Source of the DNA: Lysobacter alkalisoli
GTDB lineage: Bacteria; Pseudomonadota; Gammaproteobacteria; Xanthomonadales; Xanthomonadaceae
Direction of reading: 5' to 3'
Length of the DNA stretch: 64,000 bases
Assembly: GCF_006547045.1 (NCBI RefSeq)
Contig: NZ_CP041242.1
Coordinates: 2,800,001 to 2,864,000 of the forward strand
Positions 25,601-35,979 of the stretch are shown here, one piece after another; positions within the stretch are counted from its first letter, which is position 1, and each line of letters starts with the position of its first letter. Position numbers and translations under genes: made by a program. The notes under the pieces are model-generated. The model saw only the letters and a program-made list of their open reading frames with translations. It did no database searches and was not told the DNA's origin.

Positions 25601-28600
25601 CCTCGAGACGTTCGGCCTCGAGACGCTCTGCTTCGAGACGTTCGGCTTCGAGACGTTCGGCCTCGAGACGCTCTGCTTCGGCACGTTCGGATACGAGACG
25701 CTCTGCCTGCAGACGGCGTTCGGTCTCCTCGCGCGCGACGCGCAAGCGCTGTTCCGTCTCGATACGTTCTGCTTCGAGGCGCTCCGACTCCAGGCGTTCG
25801 GCCGCGCGGCGTTCGGTTTCCAGCCGCTCGGCTTCAATCCGCGCGGCTTCGGCCAACTCGGCTTCGATGGCATCTGTCGGGCGTGCGAGATGGCCGGGAA
25901 CGGCTTCGTCAGCCTGGTCGGCAAACCGGCTGAGGTCGATCGCCGAGAAATCAGCAGAGGTGCTGGCATCGATGCCAGCCGGGGCTCCGGCCCCGCCGGC
26001 CGCAACCCGGGTGCCGGAACGGTCATCCATGAGCGCCGGTGCCTGCACGCCAGGCAATGCATCGCGCAAAGCAGCCACGCGTTCGGCCAACCCCTCGAAC
26101 ATCGGTATCCGTGGCGACGGCGTCTTCAGTGCTTCCAGGGTGCGACGGATGGCGTCGGCGACCAGTGCGAGCACGGCCACGCCTTCCGGTCCGACCGGAG
26201 TACCGGCCGCCAACAGACGCTTGATGTATCCCTCGGCCGGCGCGGTGATGTCGGTGATCACCGGCACCTCGGTCATCGCGAAGGCACCGTTGAGGGTGTG
26301 GATCGCACGCTGAAGGGCATCGTTGGCAGATCGCTGGGCGACCTGGGCTTCGCCGATCCAGGACTCGATGGTCGCTAGATGACCGGTCACCTCGGCATCG
26401 AGGATCTCCAGCAGCACCGCATCGACCGAGGCCGGTACGCCCGCCTGCACCTCCGGCGGCCCGCTCTCGACCGCTGCGCTTTCGACCGGCGGCAGCGTTT
26501 CAACAGGTGCTTCAGTGGCGGGCGCTTCAGCGGCGGGCGCTTCGGCCACAACCGGAATGTCCGCTGCCGGGCTGGCTTTTTCGACAGCGACTTCGGCCGG
26601 AGCGTAGAAGACATCCTCGCCGCCGGCGACGCGGTCGGCGATGCCCTGCATCGCCGCCAGATCGGCACTGACCGGTGCCTTGCCTTCGAGTGCGGCATGG
26701 AACTGCGGCAGCACCTCGAAGGCCTGCCCGACCAGCGCGATCACTGCCGGGCTGGCCGGCCGCGTGCCTTCCAGCACACGGTTGAGCATGTTCTCGATCT
26801 TCCAGCTGAACTCGCCCAGCGCGCGCGCGCCGACCAGCCTGCCACTGCCCTTGAGGGTGTGGAACACGCGCCTGATCGGACGCATCCGCTCGGCGTTGTC
26901 GGGCTCTTCGTGCCAGACCGGCAGCAGCGCACCGAGATGGGCCATCTCTTCGCTGAGTTCCTCGAGAAACACCTCGCGGATGTCGTCGTCGATGTCCTCG
27001 TTCTGCTCGAAGCCGCCCTGCTCGCCGGCGATCGAACCCGCGGGCGGCGCGGGAGACACCGGTTTCGCCGTCGCGAATCCAGCGGTGGCGCCGGGCGAGA
27101 CCGGGATCTCCGGCGACATCGCGCCGGCCAGCGCCTGCGAGACCGCTTCGCGGGTGGCGTCGTCGATGTTGATCGCACCGGGCACATCGGCCGCAACGAC
27201 ATGCGCAGCGACGTCCGGGACCGGCCAGTAACCCAGCGCCTCCAGGCTCTGGCGGGCGATATCGAGGATACGGTCGCGGTTGGCGCGCTGGTCGCGCACC
27301 GCTTCGAGGTAGTACTCCAGGCTGGCCAGGGTGTCGGCCATGGTGTCGAGCTGTGGCCCGCCGGGCACGCGGCGTTTCTCCAGCAGTTCGACCTCGGTGT
27401 AGCGCCTCAGGCCGACCAGGTACTCGGCCGGCAGCGGCAGGTCGAGCATGCGCAGCGCGCCGCTGACCTCGGCGAGCAGACGCGGCACGTCGGCCAGCTC
27501 GTCATGGCTCCAGTTGGTCTCGACGAAGGCGACAAACGACTGCCGGGCATCGCTGAAGTTGGCGATCGCCTCGCGTACCACCACCTCGAGCACGCGGCGC
27601 GACTCGTTGGCAAGCAGGCTTTCCTCGGTCTTCTCGTCGAAGTGGCCGAGTCGCGTGACCTGGTCGTCGAGGGTCGCATCGACGTACAGCAGGGCGCCGG
27701 CGACATCGAGCAGCACGTTCTCGTCGGCCGGGCGTTGCCCTCTGACGACCTGCTGCAGGGTGTCGCGGTGCTGGACCACGACGTTGCGCGCCATGCCTAG
27801 GCCCATCATGCCGAGGGTGTCGGCGACACTGGCCAGCACGTCGACCTGCGGCGCAAGCTCGCCGACATCGCTCTGCTGGGTGCGCAGGAACAGGTCCAGC
27901 GCGTCCTTGACCCTCAACAGGTCTTCCTTGATCGCCGCCGAGACGGTGTCGAGCAGTTCGCGATTGCGTCCGCTGAGACTGCCGCGAGCATGGTCGATCT
28001 CCGACTGGCTCGGCATCTGCGCGTCGAGGTCGAAGGTCCGGCGCAGGCCATCCAGCCCCGGGTGGCCGGCATCGCTGTGGGCCACGTGATAAAGCAGCTG
28101 GCGGGTCGGCTCGGCCGCGGGGGTGCTGCGCGGGCCGCTGAAGTCGTCGCCTTCCAGCATCTGCCGGGCCTCGCGCTCGACCCCGCTGAACGCCTGGCGC
28201 AGTGCACGGGTCGGCGGCAACGCCTTGTCGCGGATCGCGCTGGCGACCGACTGCGCCACCCACAGCATCCGCCGCAGCGGTTCGATCGCGACATCGGCAA
28301 GCAGGCCGTCGATTGCCGCCGCCAGGCCGGCCGGATCGGCTGGTCCTCCGAGCTCGGGCCAATCGGCCAGGGCCTGTCGCAACGCGGCCAGGTGCGAGGT
28401 GGGTGCGGTGTCGCCCTTCGCCGGTGCTTCGGGCGGCAATGGCAGGCTGTCGGGCAGCGGGCGGTCGAGGTTGGGCGCGAACAGCACGCTCTCGTTCAGG
28501 CCGACCTCGCCGCGGGTCGCGCGCAGCTCGTTGAGCAGCGGCAACAGCACGATCGGAATGTCGCGATGACCTCCCTGCAGACGCTCCAGGTAGTCCGGCA

Positions 28601-28904
28601 GTTGCACCGCGCCGCGCATCAGCACCGCGCAGGCGTCGTCGCAATTGTCGATCTCACCGTGCAGCAGTGCCAGCGACAGCCGTTCCATCTCCTCCGCGAC
28701 CATTGCCGGGGCGTACAGCTCGACCATGCGCAGGGTGCCGTGCACCTGGTGCAGGTGGCTCGCGCACACGCGCATGCGCGCGGTGTCGGTCCGGTTCTCG
28801 GCAAACGCCTCGATCTCCTCGCGCGCCTGGCGCAGGGTCTGGTCCAGCTCGGGCTTGATCCAGCCAAGCGTGGTGGTGTCGATCGCATCGCTCATCACGG
28901 TCAT
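22659..28904 (-). CDS. chpA: ChpA hybrid chemosensory kinase (PilL type)
   Basis: ChpA is the CheA-type kinase that relays PilJ signals to PilG/PilH and controls twitching and cAMP in type IV pilus bacteria. This one has about 2,081 residues. Hpt-like domains lie near residue 52 (degenerate, HQVHGTL), His682 (VFHTLKGSG), His869 (AIHTLNG) and His1271 ([11 protein letters not shown]). A 24-copy pentapeptide repeat precedes the last Hpt. Then follow the dimerisation helices, the ATPase domain ([29 protein letters not shown]), a CheW domain, and a C-terminal receiver ([28 protein letters not shown]). P. aeruginosa ChpA has more Hpt/Spt/Tpt modules. I used ATG 28904; ATG 28895 is also possible. 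Confidence 0.95.
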   Translation of the reverse strand: MTVMSDAIDTTTLGWIKPELDQTLRQAREEIEAFAENRTDTARMRVCASHLHQVHGTLRMVELYAPAMVAEEMERLSLALLHGEIDNCDDACAVLMRGAVQLPDYLERLQGGHRDIPIVLLPLLNELRATRGEVGLNESVLFAPNLDRPLPDSLPLPPEAPAKGDTAPTSHLAALRQALADWPELGGPADPAGLAAAIDGLLADVAIEPLRRMLWVAQSVASAIRDKALPPTRALRQAFSGVEREARQMLEGDDFSGPRSTPAAEPTRQLLYHVAHSDAGHPGLDGLRRTFDLDAQMPSQSEIDHARGSLSGRNRELLDTVSAAIKEDLLRVKDALDLFLRTQQSDVGELAPQVDVLASVADTLGMMGLGMARNVVVQHRDTLQQVVRGQRPADENVLLDVAGALLYVDATLDDQVTRLGHFDEKTEESLLANESRRVLEVVVREAIANFSDARQSFVAFVETNWSHDELADVPRLLAEVSGALRMLDLPLPAEYLVGLRRYTEVELLEKRRVPGGPQLDTMADTLASLEYYLEAVRDQRANRDRILDIARQSLEALGYWPVPDVAAHVVAADVPGAINIDDATREAVSQALAGAMSPEIPVSPGATAGFATAKPVSPAPPAGSIAGEQGGFEQNEDIDDDIREVFLEELSEEMAHLGALLPVWHEEPDNAERMRPIRRVFHTLKGSGRLVGARALGEFSWKIENMLNRVLEGTRPASPAVIALVGQAFEVLPQFHAALEGKAPVSADLAAMQGIADRVAGGEDVFYAPAEVAVEKASPAADIPVVAEAPAAEAPATEAPVETLPPVESAAVESGPPEVQAGVPASVDAVLLEILDAEVTGHLATIESWIGEAQVAQRSANDALQRAIHTLNGAFAMTEVPVITDITAPAEGYIKRLLAAGTPVGPEGVAVLALVADAIRRTLEALKTPSPRIPMFEGLAERVAALRDALPGVQAPALMDDRSGTRVAAGGAGAPAGIDASTSADFSAIDLSRFADQADEAVPGHLARPTDAIEAELAEAARIEAERLETERRAAERLESERLEAERIETEQRLRVAREETERRLQAERLVSERAEAERLEAERLEAERLEAERLEAERLEAERFEAERLEAERLEAERLEAERLEAERLEAERLEAERLEAERLEAERLEAERAEAERLEAERLEAERLEAERAEAERLEAERLEAERLEAEREATAAIEPAAAHMLLAALAIEPDPDEAFDTSELDVELVDIFVEEAGDLLDHSDGLLARLRGMPNDRDVLIGLQRDLHTLKGGARMAGIMAVGELGHVMESLLESVVEGRCVLGRGGVPLLEQGFDRLHAMVTRVGERNAIALPKALIAEFEARSRGETTLEAIADSTAVAPATTAVDDDAPEDVVIEDIAVEDAAIESPSDEATPVEAAVDVPTSPIPAVPETPDVPEMPAIADTTALDTAAIDVPAVEPIAATVPGHALPSLSPPISDAPVPGDDDEISARAPQEQVRIRADLLDRLVNYAGEVAIYRARLEQQLGAFRAAIAEMEQTNIRMRDQLRRLEIETEAQIIARYQREQDDANPAFDPLELDRFSTLQQLSRALSESATDQNSLQQTLDDLTRQYETLLLQQSRVSSELQEGLMRTRMVPIDGLLPRLRRVVRQASGELGKHVQLKLEGSQGELDRNVLERMTAPLEHMLRNAVAHGLETPAERKKAGKPEEGSIRIAVRREGSEVVLEVADDGRGLDREAIRSRGIERGLVADNAILADSELDMLILQPGFSTANEVSRLAGRGVGMDVVASEVHQLGGTLDIHSVPGKGVVFTLRLPQTLAVTQAVFVKIGETAFAVPIASVQGVGRVSRDVLDGDAPSYEYGGEDYAVHDLGQLIGHAPAKAEGHLQMPVLLIRSGDLRAAVCVDQVVGNREIVVKTVGPQVASVPGIFGATIMGDGSVVVILDVAPLVRRRHALPQEAVIEPVPVAETRRVPLVMVVDDSITMRKVSGRVLERQGFEVSTAKDGIDALERMVETVPDLMLLDIEMPRMDGYELATQMKADSRLRDVKIIMITSRTGEKHRQRAMEIGVDRYLGKPYQEPELLRNVYELLGIEQQHD
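25321..25689 (-). repeat. 15-bp coding tandem repeat in chpA (about 24 copies)
   Basis: Twenty-four consecutive 15-base units (plus strand cttcgagacgttcgg type) encode L-E-A-E-R pentapeptides, with occasional Ala or Phe in place of Leu. Four-unit (60-base) blocks are themselves nearly repeated, for example 25321-25380 and 25381-25440, suggesting block duplication. The peptide is rich in E and R at i to i+4 spacing, typical of a stable single alpha-helix; it would form a rigid spacer of about 120 residues before the Hpt domain at His1271. Confidence 0.95.
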
Positions 28905-28987
28905 GCCATCCCCCGTTCTCACGGCAGGAGTGCGGCGTATGCGTCGCGGACATGCTCGGCTCGATCATCGTGCTGACAGGTCCTGCG

Positions 28988-31009
28988 TCAGGCCGGGAGT
29001 TTGAAGTCGGCGACCGAGCGGCGCAGATCGGCGGCGAGCTGGGCCAGGTTGCCGATCGACTGTGCGGTCTGGCTGGCGCCCTGCGAAGTCTGTGCGGTGA
29101 TCGACTGGATCGTGTTCATGGTCACGGTGATGTTCGATGCCGCGCTCGTCTGCTGTTGTGCTGCACTGGAGATGCCCTGGATCAGGCCCGACAGGTCGGA
29201 CGACACCTTTTCGATCTCGCCCAGTGCGGTACCGGCATCCTCGGCCAGGCGCGCACCGGCGACCACTTCGGATGTCGTCTGCTCCATCGAGCTCACAGCT
29301 TCGTTGGTATCGGACTGAATTGTCTGGACCAGGGTCTCGATTCGCTTGGTCGCGTTGGAGGCGCGTTCGGCGAGTCGCTGCACTTCGTCGGCCACGACCG
29401 CGAAGCCGCGGCCTGCTTCACCAGCCGACGCCGCCTGGATGGCCGCGTTCAACGCCAGGATGTTGGTCTGTTCCGAGATGTCGTTGATGAGCTCGATGAT
29501 CGAGCCGATCTCCTGTGAACTCTCGCCCAGTCGCTTGATCCTCTTTGAGGTCTCCTGGATCTGGTCGCGGATGTTGTCCATGCCTGCGATCGTCTGGCGT
29601 ACCACGCCCGCGCCCTTGGTCGCGATCTGCACCGAGCGCTGCGCCACGTCGGCGGACTCAGCGGAGTTGCGCGAAACCTGGTTGATGCTTTCGGCGATCT
29701 CGCTGATGCGGCTGGAGGCGGAGTTGATCTCCTGCGCCTGATGCTCGGCGGCCTCGGCCAGGTGCATGGCGGTGGCCTGGGTTTCCTGGGCGCTGGACGC
29801 CACCTGCACCGAGGTATCGGTAATCGTCTGCACCAGGCTGCGCAGCTGCTCGACGGCGAAGTTGATCGAGTCCGCGATCGCGCCGGTCATGTCTTCGGTC
29901 ACGGTCGCCTTGACGGTCAGGTCGCCTTCCGCCAGCGAGCCCATTTCGTCCAGCAGGCGCATGATCGCCTCCTGGTTGCGGTCGTTGAGCTCTTTGGTGG
30001 TCAGGTAACGTTGTTTCTGCGCGGTATTCAGCGAAACCACCAGCAGGACGATGGCGAGCAGCGCGATCGCGCCGGACACGATGCTGATCCAGATGTTGCC
30101 GAGCAGGCTGGTGTCCTTGAGCGAGCCGAATGCGGTAAGCGCGTTGAACAGGCCTTCACTGTCGCCCAGCAGCTTGTCGGCACCCTCGGTGATCGCGGTG
30201 GCCGAAGCCTGGGCCTGGAACAGATCCGGCGAAGCGGCCAGGATCGCGTCCACGTCCTCCTTCATCCCGCTCCACAGTTCCTCGACCTGGGTCAGCGCTG
30301 CGACCGCGCCAGAATTGGTCAGCGCGGTGATGGTCGGGTTGTCGGCTCCGTTTCGCAGGCCGGCCAGGACGTTGTCGAACACCAGCACGTCGCGGGCCAG
30401 TGCGTCGCCGGCCATGGTCGCGCCGCTGCCGCCGGCCTGGATCTCCGTGATGCGTCGGGCGATGGTGCCCGACAGCACGACCTGGCGCAGTGCGTAATAG
30501 ACCTGCGAAGCCGGCGAGCCGCTGGAGGACATCGCCCGGACCAGCTCGTCGAGGTTGGCCTGCAGCTGCGGGACCTTGGCGTTGAAGTTGCTGGCGTTGC
30601 CTGCAAAGCCGGTCACCGCGGCCTCATTGGCGATCAGCTGGTTGGCGCTCTGCCCCAGTGGAGTCCAGGTCGAGGCCACGGCGTTGATCGGACCGGCCAC
30701 GCCGGCGGTGTCGCCGAAGTTGGAAGTGAGCTGCGACAGGTTGCTCTCGATCGCGGACCGTGTGTTGCGGAACGCGGCGAAGGCGCGTTCGTCGCCGCCG
30801 ACCGCCTCGCGCCCCTGCACCGCCAGCTGCTGCGAGAGCACGCGCAGGTCCGAGGCCGAGGTGCTGGCGCCGCCAAGACGGGAGGCCTTGTAGATCGAGT
30901 AGCCGGTATTGAGGCCGAACACCAGCAAGGCGATGCCCAGGACCGCGAGCCAGGTGTTGACGCCGTACTGGCGGCCCTTGCCCATTGCGTTATTCATGTC
31001 ACTGCTCAT
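28988..31009 (-). CDS. pilJ: Type IV pilus methyl-accepting protein PilJ
   Basis: PilJ is the inner-membrane receptor of the Pil-Chp system. The 673-residue protein has membrane helices at about 20-42 and 312-338, a helical periplasmic sensor with PilJ-type repeats between them, a HAMP-like segment ([18 protein letters not shown]), and a long cytoplasmic coiled coil with the signalling tip ([37 protein letters not shown]). There is no C-terminal CheR/CheB-tethering pentapeptide. Its ATG overlaps the pilI stop (ATGA). With no pilK methyltransferase in the cluster and a ChpB lacking catalytic residues, methylation-based adaptation may be absent. Confidence 0.96.
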   Translation of the reverse strand: MSSDMNNAMGKGRQYGVNTWLAVLGIALLVFGLNTGYSIYKASRLGGASTSASDLRVLSQQLAVQGREAVGGDERAFAAFRNTRSAIESNLSQLTSNFGDTAGVAGPINAVASTWTPLGQSANQLIANEAAVTGFAGNASNFNAKVPQLQANLDELVRAMSSSGSPASQVYYALRQVVLSGTIARRITEIQAGGSGATMAGDALARDVLVFDNVLAGLRNGADNPTITALTNSGAVAALTQVEELWSGMKEDVDAILAASPDLFQAQASATAITEGADKLLGDSEGLFNALTAFGSLKDTSLLGNIWISIVSGAIALLAIVLLVVSLNTAQKQRYLTTKELNDRNQEAIMRLLDEMGSLAEGDLTVKATVTEDMTGAIADSINFAVEQLRSLVQTITDTSVQVASSAQETQATAMHLAEAAEHQAQEINSASSRISEIAESINQVSRNSAESADVAQRSVQIATKGAGVVRQTIAGMDNIRDQIQETSKRIKRLGESSQEIGSIIELINDISEQTNILALNAAIQAASAGEAGRGFAVVADEVQRLAERASNATKRIETLVQTIQSDTNEAVSSMEQTTSEVVAGARLAEDAGTALGEIEKVSSDLSGLIQGISSAAQQQTSAASNITVTMNTIQSITAQTSQGASQTAQSIGNLAQLAADLRRSVADFKLPA

Positions 31010-31653
31010 GATACGACCTCAAGTGCGTTGCGATTGCCTGGTTCGGCATGGTGTCCAGCGCGTTGATCGGCCCGCGGCAAGTCCGCCGCGGTCTGTCTGA
31101 ATTCGGGAGTGCGGGTCAGCTTGTCCAGGCTGAAGATGCCCCAGGTGGTGCCGCCTGGCTGATAGGTACGGTCGATGAAATGCTGGTAGCGGCCCGCGAC
31201 CAGGGCGTCGTTCCCGGCCTGTCCAGCGTCGACTTGCCCGCCCGCTTCGACCATGTGCTCCTCGACGAAGCTGCGCTGGCCGTACAGTTCGTCGATCAGC
31301 ACCGCGACGTTGCCGCCCGACTGACGCACCAGCAGGATCCGCTGGCCCTCGTGCAGCACGGTGCGCTCGCCTTCGAGGAACTGCTTGAGGTCGACCACCG
31401 GCAGCAGGTTGCCGCGCACGTTGGCCAGGCCCAGCAGCCAAGGCTGCGCACCTGGCACCGGAGTGACCGCGGGCAAGGTCAGGATCTCGAGGACCTCATC
31501 GAAACCCGAAGCCAGGCGCCGGTTGCCGATCCGGTAACCGACCCCACGCCACATGCCCGGCGCATCGATCTGCTCGGGCAGACCGACCACATGCGCGAGG
31601 CTGCGACGCTCGTAATCGGCCAGCACCTCGAATGGAGTCATCTGTGTGGCCAC
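31006..31653 (-). CDS. pilI: CheW-like adaptor PilI
   Basis: PilI couples PilJ to ChpA. The 215-residue protein has a CheW domain starting around residue 38 ([21 protein letters not shown]; short form R-I-G-N-R), the core [21 protein letters not shown], and [20 protein letters not shown]. The C-terminus extends beyond the domain (about residues 185-215) with a His/Arg-rich tail. It sits between pilH (7 bases upstream) and pilJ (4-base overlap) in the conserved order. No oddities. Confidence 0.93.
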   Translation of the reverse strand: MATQMTPFEVLADYERRSLAHVVGLPEQIDAPGMWRGVGYRIGNRRLASGFDEVLEILTLPAVTPVPGAQPWLLGLANVRGNLLPVVDLKQFLEGERTVLHEGQRILLVRQSGGNVAVLIDELYGQRSFVEEHMVEAGGQVDAGQAGNDALVAGRYQHFIDRTYQPGGTTWGIFSLDKLTRTPEFRQTAADLPRADQRAGHHAEPGNRNALEVVS

Positions 31654-31660
31654 GCCCGCC

Positions 31661-32029
31661 TCAATCGCCCAGCAGGTCGTTGATGCGCGCGACCAGCTCG
31701 TCCTCGCGGGGCGGCTTGACGATGTAGTCGCGGGCGCCTTGGCGCAGGCCCCAGGCCTTGTCGGTGTCCATGCCCTTGGTGCTGACGATCAACACCGGGA
31801 TGTGCTTGGTGTCAGCGTCGCGCGACAGCGCGCGGGTGGCCTGGAAGCCGTTCATGCCGCCGGGCAGGACCACGTCCATCAACACCAGGTCGGGCCGCTC
31901 GCGGCGGCAAACATCGATGCCGTCCTCCGCATTCCCGGACGCCAGCACCTGGTGTCCATTGCGTTCGAGCAACTGGGTCAGGACCGCCGTGTCGGTCGGC
32001 GAGTCCTCGATCAGCAGAATACGTGCCAT
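31661..32029 (-). CDS. pilH: Response regulator PilH
   Basis: A stand-alone receiver of 122 residues: acidic pair IEDSPTD near residue 8, phospho-acceptor Asp52 in LVLMDVVLPGGMNGFQ, Thr/Ser at VSTKG and Lys in YIVKPPRE. In P. aeruginosa PilH acts with PilG downstream of ChpA, tuning pilus retraction and cAMP production. It lies 18 bases after pilG on the same strand and 7 bases before pilI, so a polycistronic message is expected. Confidence 0.95.
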   Translation of the reverse strand: MARILLIEDSPTDTAVLTQLLERNGHQVLASGNAEDGIDVCRRERPDLVLMDVVLPGGMNGFQATRALSRDADTKHIPVLIVSTKGMDTDKAWGLRQGARDYIVKPPREDELVARINDLLGD

Positions 32030-32047
32030 GGTAGCCCTACCCCCCGG

Positions 32048-32461
32048 TCAGGCGTTGTGTGCTTCGGTGTGTACGTGGGTGCGGATCGCGCCGAGGAGCT
32101 CCTCGCGCGTGAATGGTTTGGTCAGGTACTGCTCGGAACCGACGATGCGGCCACGCGCCTTGTCGAACAGGCCGTCCTTGGAGGACAGCATGATCACCGG
32201 CGTACCCTTGAACATCTGGTTGTTCTTGATCAGCGCGCAGGTCTGGTAGCCGTCCAGCCGCGGCATCATGATGTCCACGAAGATGATGTGCGGCTGCTGG
32301 TCGGCGATCTTCGCCAGTGCCTCGAATCCATCCACGGCGGTTACAACCGCGCATCCCTCGCGTTTCAGCAACGTCTCTGCGGTTCGCCTGATGGTGCGGG
32401 AGTCATCGATCACCATGACCCGCAAGCCATCGAGATTGCCTGTACGGCCCTCGTCAAACAT
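32048..32461 (-). CDS. pilG: Response regulator PilG
   Basis: First gene of the Pil-Chp operon. The 137-residue receiver shows VIDDSRTIRRTAETLL, phospho-acceptor Asp63 in FVDIMMPRLDGYQ, MLSSKDG and YLTKPFTREEL. PilG is the ChpA phosphorylation target that promotes pilus extension and CyaB activation in P. aeruginosa. I start at ATG 32461 (MFDEGRTGNL); a TTG at 32488 would add 9 residues but lacks a ribosome site. A sigma70-like promoter is seen about 78-106 bases upstream of the ATG. It is divergent from gshB. Confidence 0.94.
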   Translation of the reverse strand: MFDEGRTGNLDGLRVMVIDDSRTIRRTAETLLKREGCAVVTAVDGFEALAKIADQQPHIIFVDIMMPRLDGYQTCALIKNNQMFKGTPVIMLSSKDGLFDKARGRIVGSEQYLTKPFTREELLGAIRTHVHTEAHNA

Positions 32462-32538
32462 TACCTGCTTCCCCGGGAAATTCCCCAAATGCGGGCGCCA
32501 TAGTTATCAGGACATGGCAGCGCCTCGCGATACCCGCC

Positions 32539-32567
32539 TATATTCCAACCCTGACTGCCCGTGTCAA
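32539..32567 (-). promoter_or_regulatory. Probable sigma70 promoter of the pilG operon
   Basis: On the minus strand TTGACA (32567-32562) is followed after exactly 17 bases by AATATA (32544-32539). The perfect -35 box and near-consensus -10 point towards pilG, leaving an untranslated leader of roughly 70 bases. The region lies in the 244-base gap between the divergent pilG and gshB genes. Confidence 0.65.
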
Positions 32568-32705
32568 GCACAAAAACAGGTGCGTCACAGTTGAACAGGC
32601 AAACCCGTGACCGGTTCCGGGGGCATTGTCGCAGTTCCCGGAGCACCTGCCGGGCCGCGATCCCGGCCTGCTACCATCGCCTCACTTCCGCTGCGCCACG
32701 CCTCC

Positions 32706-33668
<963 letters not shown>

Positions 33669-33793
33669 GGAACGGCGGGACTGCCGCTCCCGGTGGCCAG
33701 CTTAGGCCCAGCCGTCCAAAAGGACGGAAGCAGCAGACTCGACGCAGCCTTACCATTCCCCTTTCCTGCTCCCCAGTTCCTTTTTGCCCCGTC
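33669..33793 (+). other. Leader between gshB and tonB with stacked short hairpins
   Basis: The 125-base gap contains three consecutive potential hairpins: gcgggactgccgc, ggccagcttaggcc, and ccgtccaaaaggacgg, followed by agcagcagactcgacgcagcc. None is followed by a U-run, so a simple terminator is unlikely. The last 45 bases before tonB are pyrimidine-rich without an obvious ribosome site. It could be a structured 5' leader or processed RNA; no known riboswitch consensus was matched. Confidence 0.35.
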
Positions 33794-34659
33794 ATGTCCA
33801 CCCTCGCCCAGCCCGCCAACGAAGACGGCCGCCTCAGCGCCACCCTGGTGCTGTCATTGCTGGTGCACGGTGTGCTGCTGCTCGGGGTCGGCTTCGCCCT
33901 GGAGCGGGCTGCGCCGGTGGTGCCGACACTGGACGTGATCCTGACCCAGACCCGCAGCCCGCTGACCCAGGCGCAGGCTGACTTCCTCGCCCAGGCCAGC
34001 AACCAGGGGGCGGCGAACACGACAAGAGCACCCGTCCGCGCGAAAGCCAGAGCGGGCCGGCACCGCACGAGACACCGGGACTGGCGCCACAACCTCTGCG
34101 CGCGCAATCGCCCGAAGCGCAACCGGCGCCGGTCGCGCGGGTGATCAGCAGCACCCGCGGCGACGACCGGATCGAAACCGCCCGCGACACCCCTGAACCG
34201 GACGAGCTGCCGCTACCGCCCGGTGACGAGAAGATCGAGCGCGACATGCAGATGGCGCGGCTGGCGGCCGAGATCCACCTGCGCTCGGAACGCTACGCCA
34301 GGCGCCCGAGCCGCAAGTTCGTCTCCGCCAGCACCCAGGAATACGCCTGGGCGACCTATTTGCGCGAGTGGGTGGACCGGGTCGAGCGGATCGGCAACCT
34401 CAACTATCCCGACGAGGCGCGGCGGCGCCGGCTCGGCGGCCAGGTGGTGATCAGCGTGGCGATCCGCCGCGATGGCTCGATCGAGCGCTCCGACATCGTC
34501 CGCAGCAGCGGTATTCCGCTGCTGGATTCCTCGGCGCTGCGCATCGCCCGTCTTGCCGAGCCTTACCCGCCGCTGCCCAGGACGGAGGAGAATCCCGACG
34601 TCCTGCACGTGACCCGGACCTGGAACTTCCTGCCGGGCGGGCAGCTCATCGACGAATAG
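33794..34659 (+). pseudogene. tonB: TonB-family energy transducer, apparently frameshifted
   Basis: The first part (33794 on) has an N-terminal membrane anchor (SATLVLSLLVHGVLLLGVGF) as in TonB, then LTQTRSPLTQAQADFLAQAS. The second part, in another frame up to 34659, contains a Pro/Arg/Gln-rich spacer and the TonB C-terminal domain (YPDEARRRRLGGQVVISVAI, VRSSGIPLLDSSALRIARLA). The frame changes at a run of five G at 34006-34010; a sixth G gives a continuous 288-residue protein (NQGGGEHDKSTR...). TonB proteins energise outer-membrane receptors with the proton gradient. So this is a one-base deletion or a read error. The position after gshB is conserved. Confidence 0.85.
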
Positions 34660-34781
34660 GGCGATACCCGGGCTGGGCCCGGGCATCCCCGAAGTTTGGT
34701 TCTTCCGGCAAGTGAGGGGGAGTTCGCCTTCTGCCGCTTGCGTTTTGCGTTTGATCACCGGCTCTCACCGCTACCTGGCTG

Positions 34782-34887
34782 TCCCGACGCGACCTGCCGG
34801 CCTTGACGGCGAATGTCCCCCGGCCGCCGCCCGTGGCGGCGGCCTCCTCCTTGATTTCGCCGTCAAGGCCGGCAGGCCACGTCGGGA
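34782..34887 (-). repeat. Nested double hairpin element, copy 1
   Basis: Outer arms 34782-34812 and 34857-34887 pair over 31 bases with two mismatches; inside lies a 10-bp GC hairpin (34822-34831 with 34835-34844). Read on the minus strand, the core is gcgaaatcaaggagga, hairpin, gggggacattcgc. The same core occurs in copy 2 at 34990-35035 on the other strand, with unrelated arms. It lies in the 548-base gap between the convergent tonB and tsaB genes, which holds no gene I can support. Confidence 0.8.
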
Positions 34888-34961
34888 TCGCGCGGCCACG
34901 CTGGAACCCGAAGCAGACCCTCCCTGGGAGTGCGCTTCTGGAACCACCGGTCATGTCGGAA

Positions 34962-35060
34962 CGCCGGGGGCGAAGGCCCTTGGGTGCGAAATCAAGGCGG
35001 AGGCGCCGGCCCTGGCCGGCGCCGGGGGACATTCGTACCCAAGGGCCTTCGCCCCCGGCG
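34962..35060 (+). repeat. Nested double hairpin element, copy 2
   Basis: Outer arms 34962-34985 and 35037-35060 are perfect 24-bp reverse complements (containing gggggcgaaggccc). The core is gcgaaatcaaggcgga, a 10-bp GC hairpin (35002-35011 with 35014-35023), then gggggacattcg. The core agrees with copy 1 at all but one base of 16 on the left and all 12 on the right, while arms and hairpin sequence differ but remain self-complementary, as expected for selected structure. Confidence 0.8.
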
Positions 35061-35186
35061 CCCCGATCACCCAACAGACCCGGCGCTTTCCCCTTGATTG
35101 GGCGAAGAACCCAAAGTCTGCAGCGCAAACCTTGGGCCCCATCAATGCACCTCCACACCCCCATTCGCGCTGACTCAGGGGGCTGA

Positions 35187-35212
35187 GGATCGCGCCCAAG
35201 GACGCTCCTACG
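35187..35212. repeat. REP-like palindrome (gcgctcctac family)
   Basis: The sequence atcgcgcccaaggacgctcc followed by tacg at 35189-35212 is the second copy in this window of the short palindrome ending gctcctac (see about 7150-7171). It touches the 3' end of tsaB. Confidence 0.55.
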
Positions 35213-35960
35213 AACGTGATTGACGCAGGGCCTGCTGCTCGGCGATGGTCAGGGCGACGTTGTTGCGCAGGTAGGCGGGTTCGGCCTGTTCCGGGGCCAC
35301 CGCCTCGCCGCGGGCGAACGCGGCCGCGCCGAGCCGGGCGACGTCGGCGGCGTGCGGCAGTTCCTGCGCGGCAACCGATGCCAGTCGACCGCCCAGGTGC
35401 CGCTGAAGTGCGCCGTCGAGTGCATCGAAACCGGTGCCGACGCCGTGCCAGCCCTCGCCGCCCGGCAAGACGACATCGGCCGGCGGCAGCACGCGTTCGC
35501 CGTCGAGAAGGACGGGCTCGCCATCGCGACGCTCGAACGCGGCGACGTAGATCTCGCCCATGCGCGCGTCGATCGCCGCCAGGATGCGTTGGCCGTCGTG
35601 TCTGCCCTCACCCCTGCCCTCTCCCGCTAGCGGGAGAGGGGGACAAGGTGCGCAAGCGCGCATCGACAAGGCGGCCAAGGTCGACACCGGCAACAGCGGA
35701 CGGTCGAGCGCCAGCGCCATGCCCTGCGCCAATGCAATCGCCAGGCGCACGCCAGTAAACGCGCCGGGACCGCGGCCGACCGCGATCGCGTCGAGCTGGC
35801 TGCGCGCGATGCCGGCTTCGGCCAGCAATTCACCGGCCCACGGCAGGGCCAGCTCGGCATGCCGGCGCGGGGCGATCTGGAAGCGCTCGACAACCTCGCC
35901 GTCCAGCCAGAGGGCGACGGAGCAGGCTTCGGTGGCGGTTTCGAGGGCGAGGATTTTCAT
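35208..35960 (-). CDS. tsaB: tRNA t6A biosynthesis protein TsaB
   Basis: TsaB is an ASKHA-fold scaffold that activates TsaD in making threonylcarbamoyl-adenosine at position 37 of ANN-decoding tRNAs; it is essential in most bacteria. The 250-residue protein begins MKILALETATEACSVAL, and has AVGRGPGAFTGVRLAIALAQG and DARMGEIYVAAFER. Between residues about 104 and 119 there is an extra peptide, ACAPCPPLPLAGEGRGEG, encoded by a palindromic repeat (35604-35650) that keeps the frame. The C-terminus (PAYLRNNVA) is standard. It is 19 bases downstream of the helicase gene on the same strand. Confidence 0.95.
   Translation of the reverse strand: MKILALETATEACSVALWLDGEVVERFQIAPRRHAELALPWAGELLAEAGIARSQLDAIAVGRGPGAFTGVRLAIALAQGMALALDRPLLPVSTLAALSMRACAPCPPLPLAGEGRGEGRHDGQRILAAIDARMGEIYVAAFERRDGEPVLLDGERVLPPADVVLPGGEGWHGVGTGFDALDGALQRHLGGRLASVAAQELPHAADVARLGAAAFARGEAVAPEQAEPAYLRNNVALTIAEQQALRQSRS
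35604..35650. repeat. Palindromic element inside tsaB, in frame
   Basis: The element starts gccctcacccctg and contains a perfect 24-base palindrome at 35617-35640 (ccctctcccgct paired with agcgggagaggg), followed by ggacaaggtg. This is the well-known xanthomonad intergenic repeat, here read as CPPLPLAGEGRGEG within TsaB. Confidence 0.8.
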
Positions 35961-35979
35961 TCAGGGGCGTGGAGACCGG

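Noticed and set aside
25321-25689. Regular repeats that might suggest a CRISPR array
   Set aside because: Units are contiguous 15-mers without spacers, multiples of three, and encode a repeat within ChpA.
22665-26378. Long plus-strand open frame (1,237 codons) opposite chpA
   Set aside because: It is the antisense frame of chpA; low-complexity Glu/Phe/Thr runs come from the LEAER repeat read backwards, and no domain is seen.
33700-33760. Possible signal recognition particle RNA (ggaagcagcag next to a hairpin)
   Set aside because: The GGAA tetraloop and the conserved asymmetric loop are missing; the resemblance is short.
33669-33793. c-di-GMP (GEMM) riboswitch before tonB
   Set aside because: A gacgcagcc string is present, but the conserved tetraloop receptor and spacing do not match.
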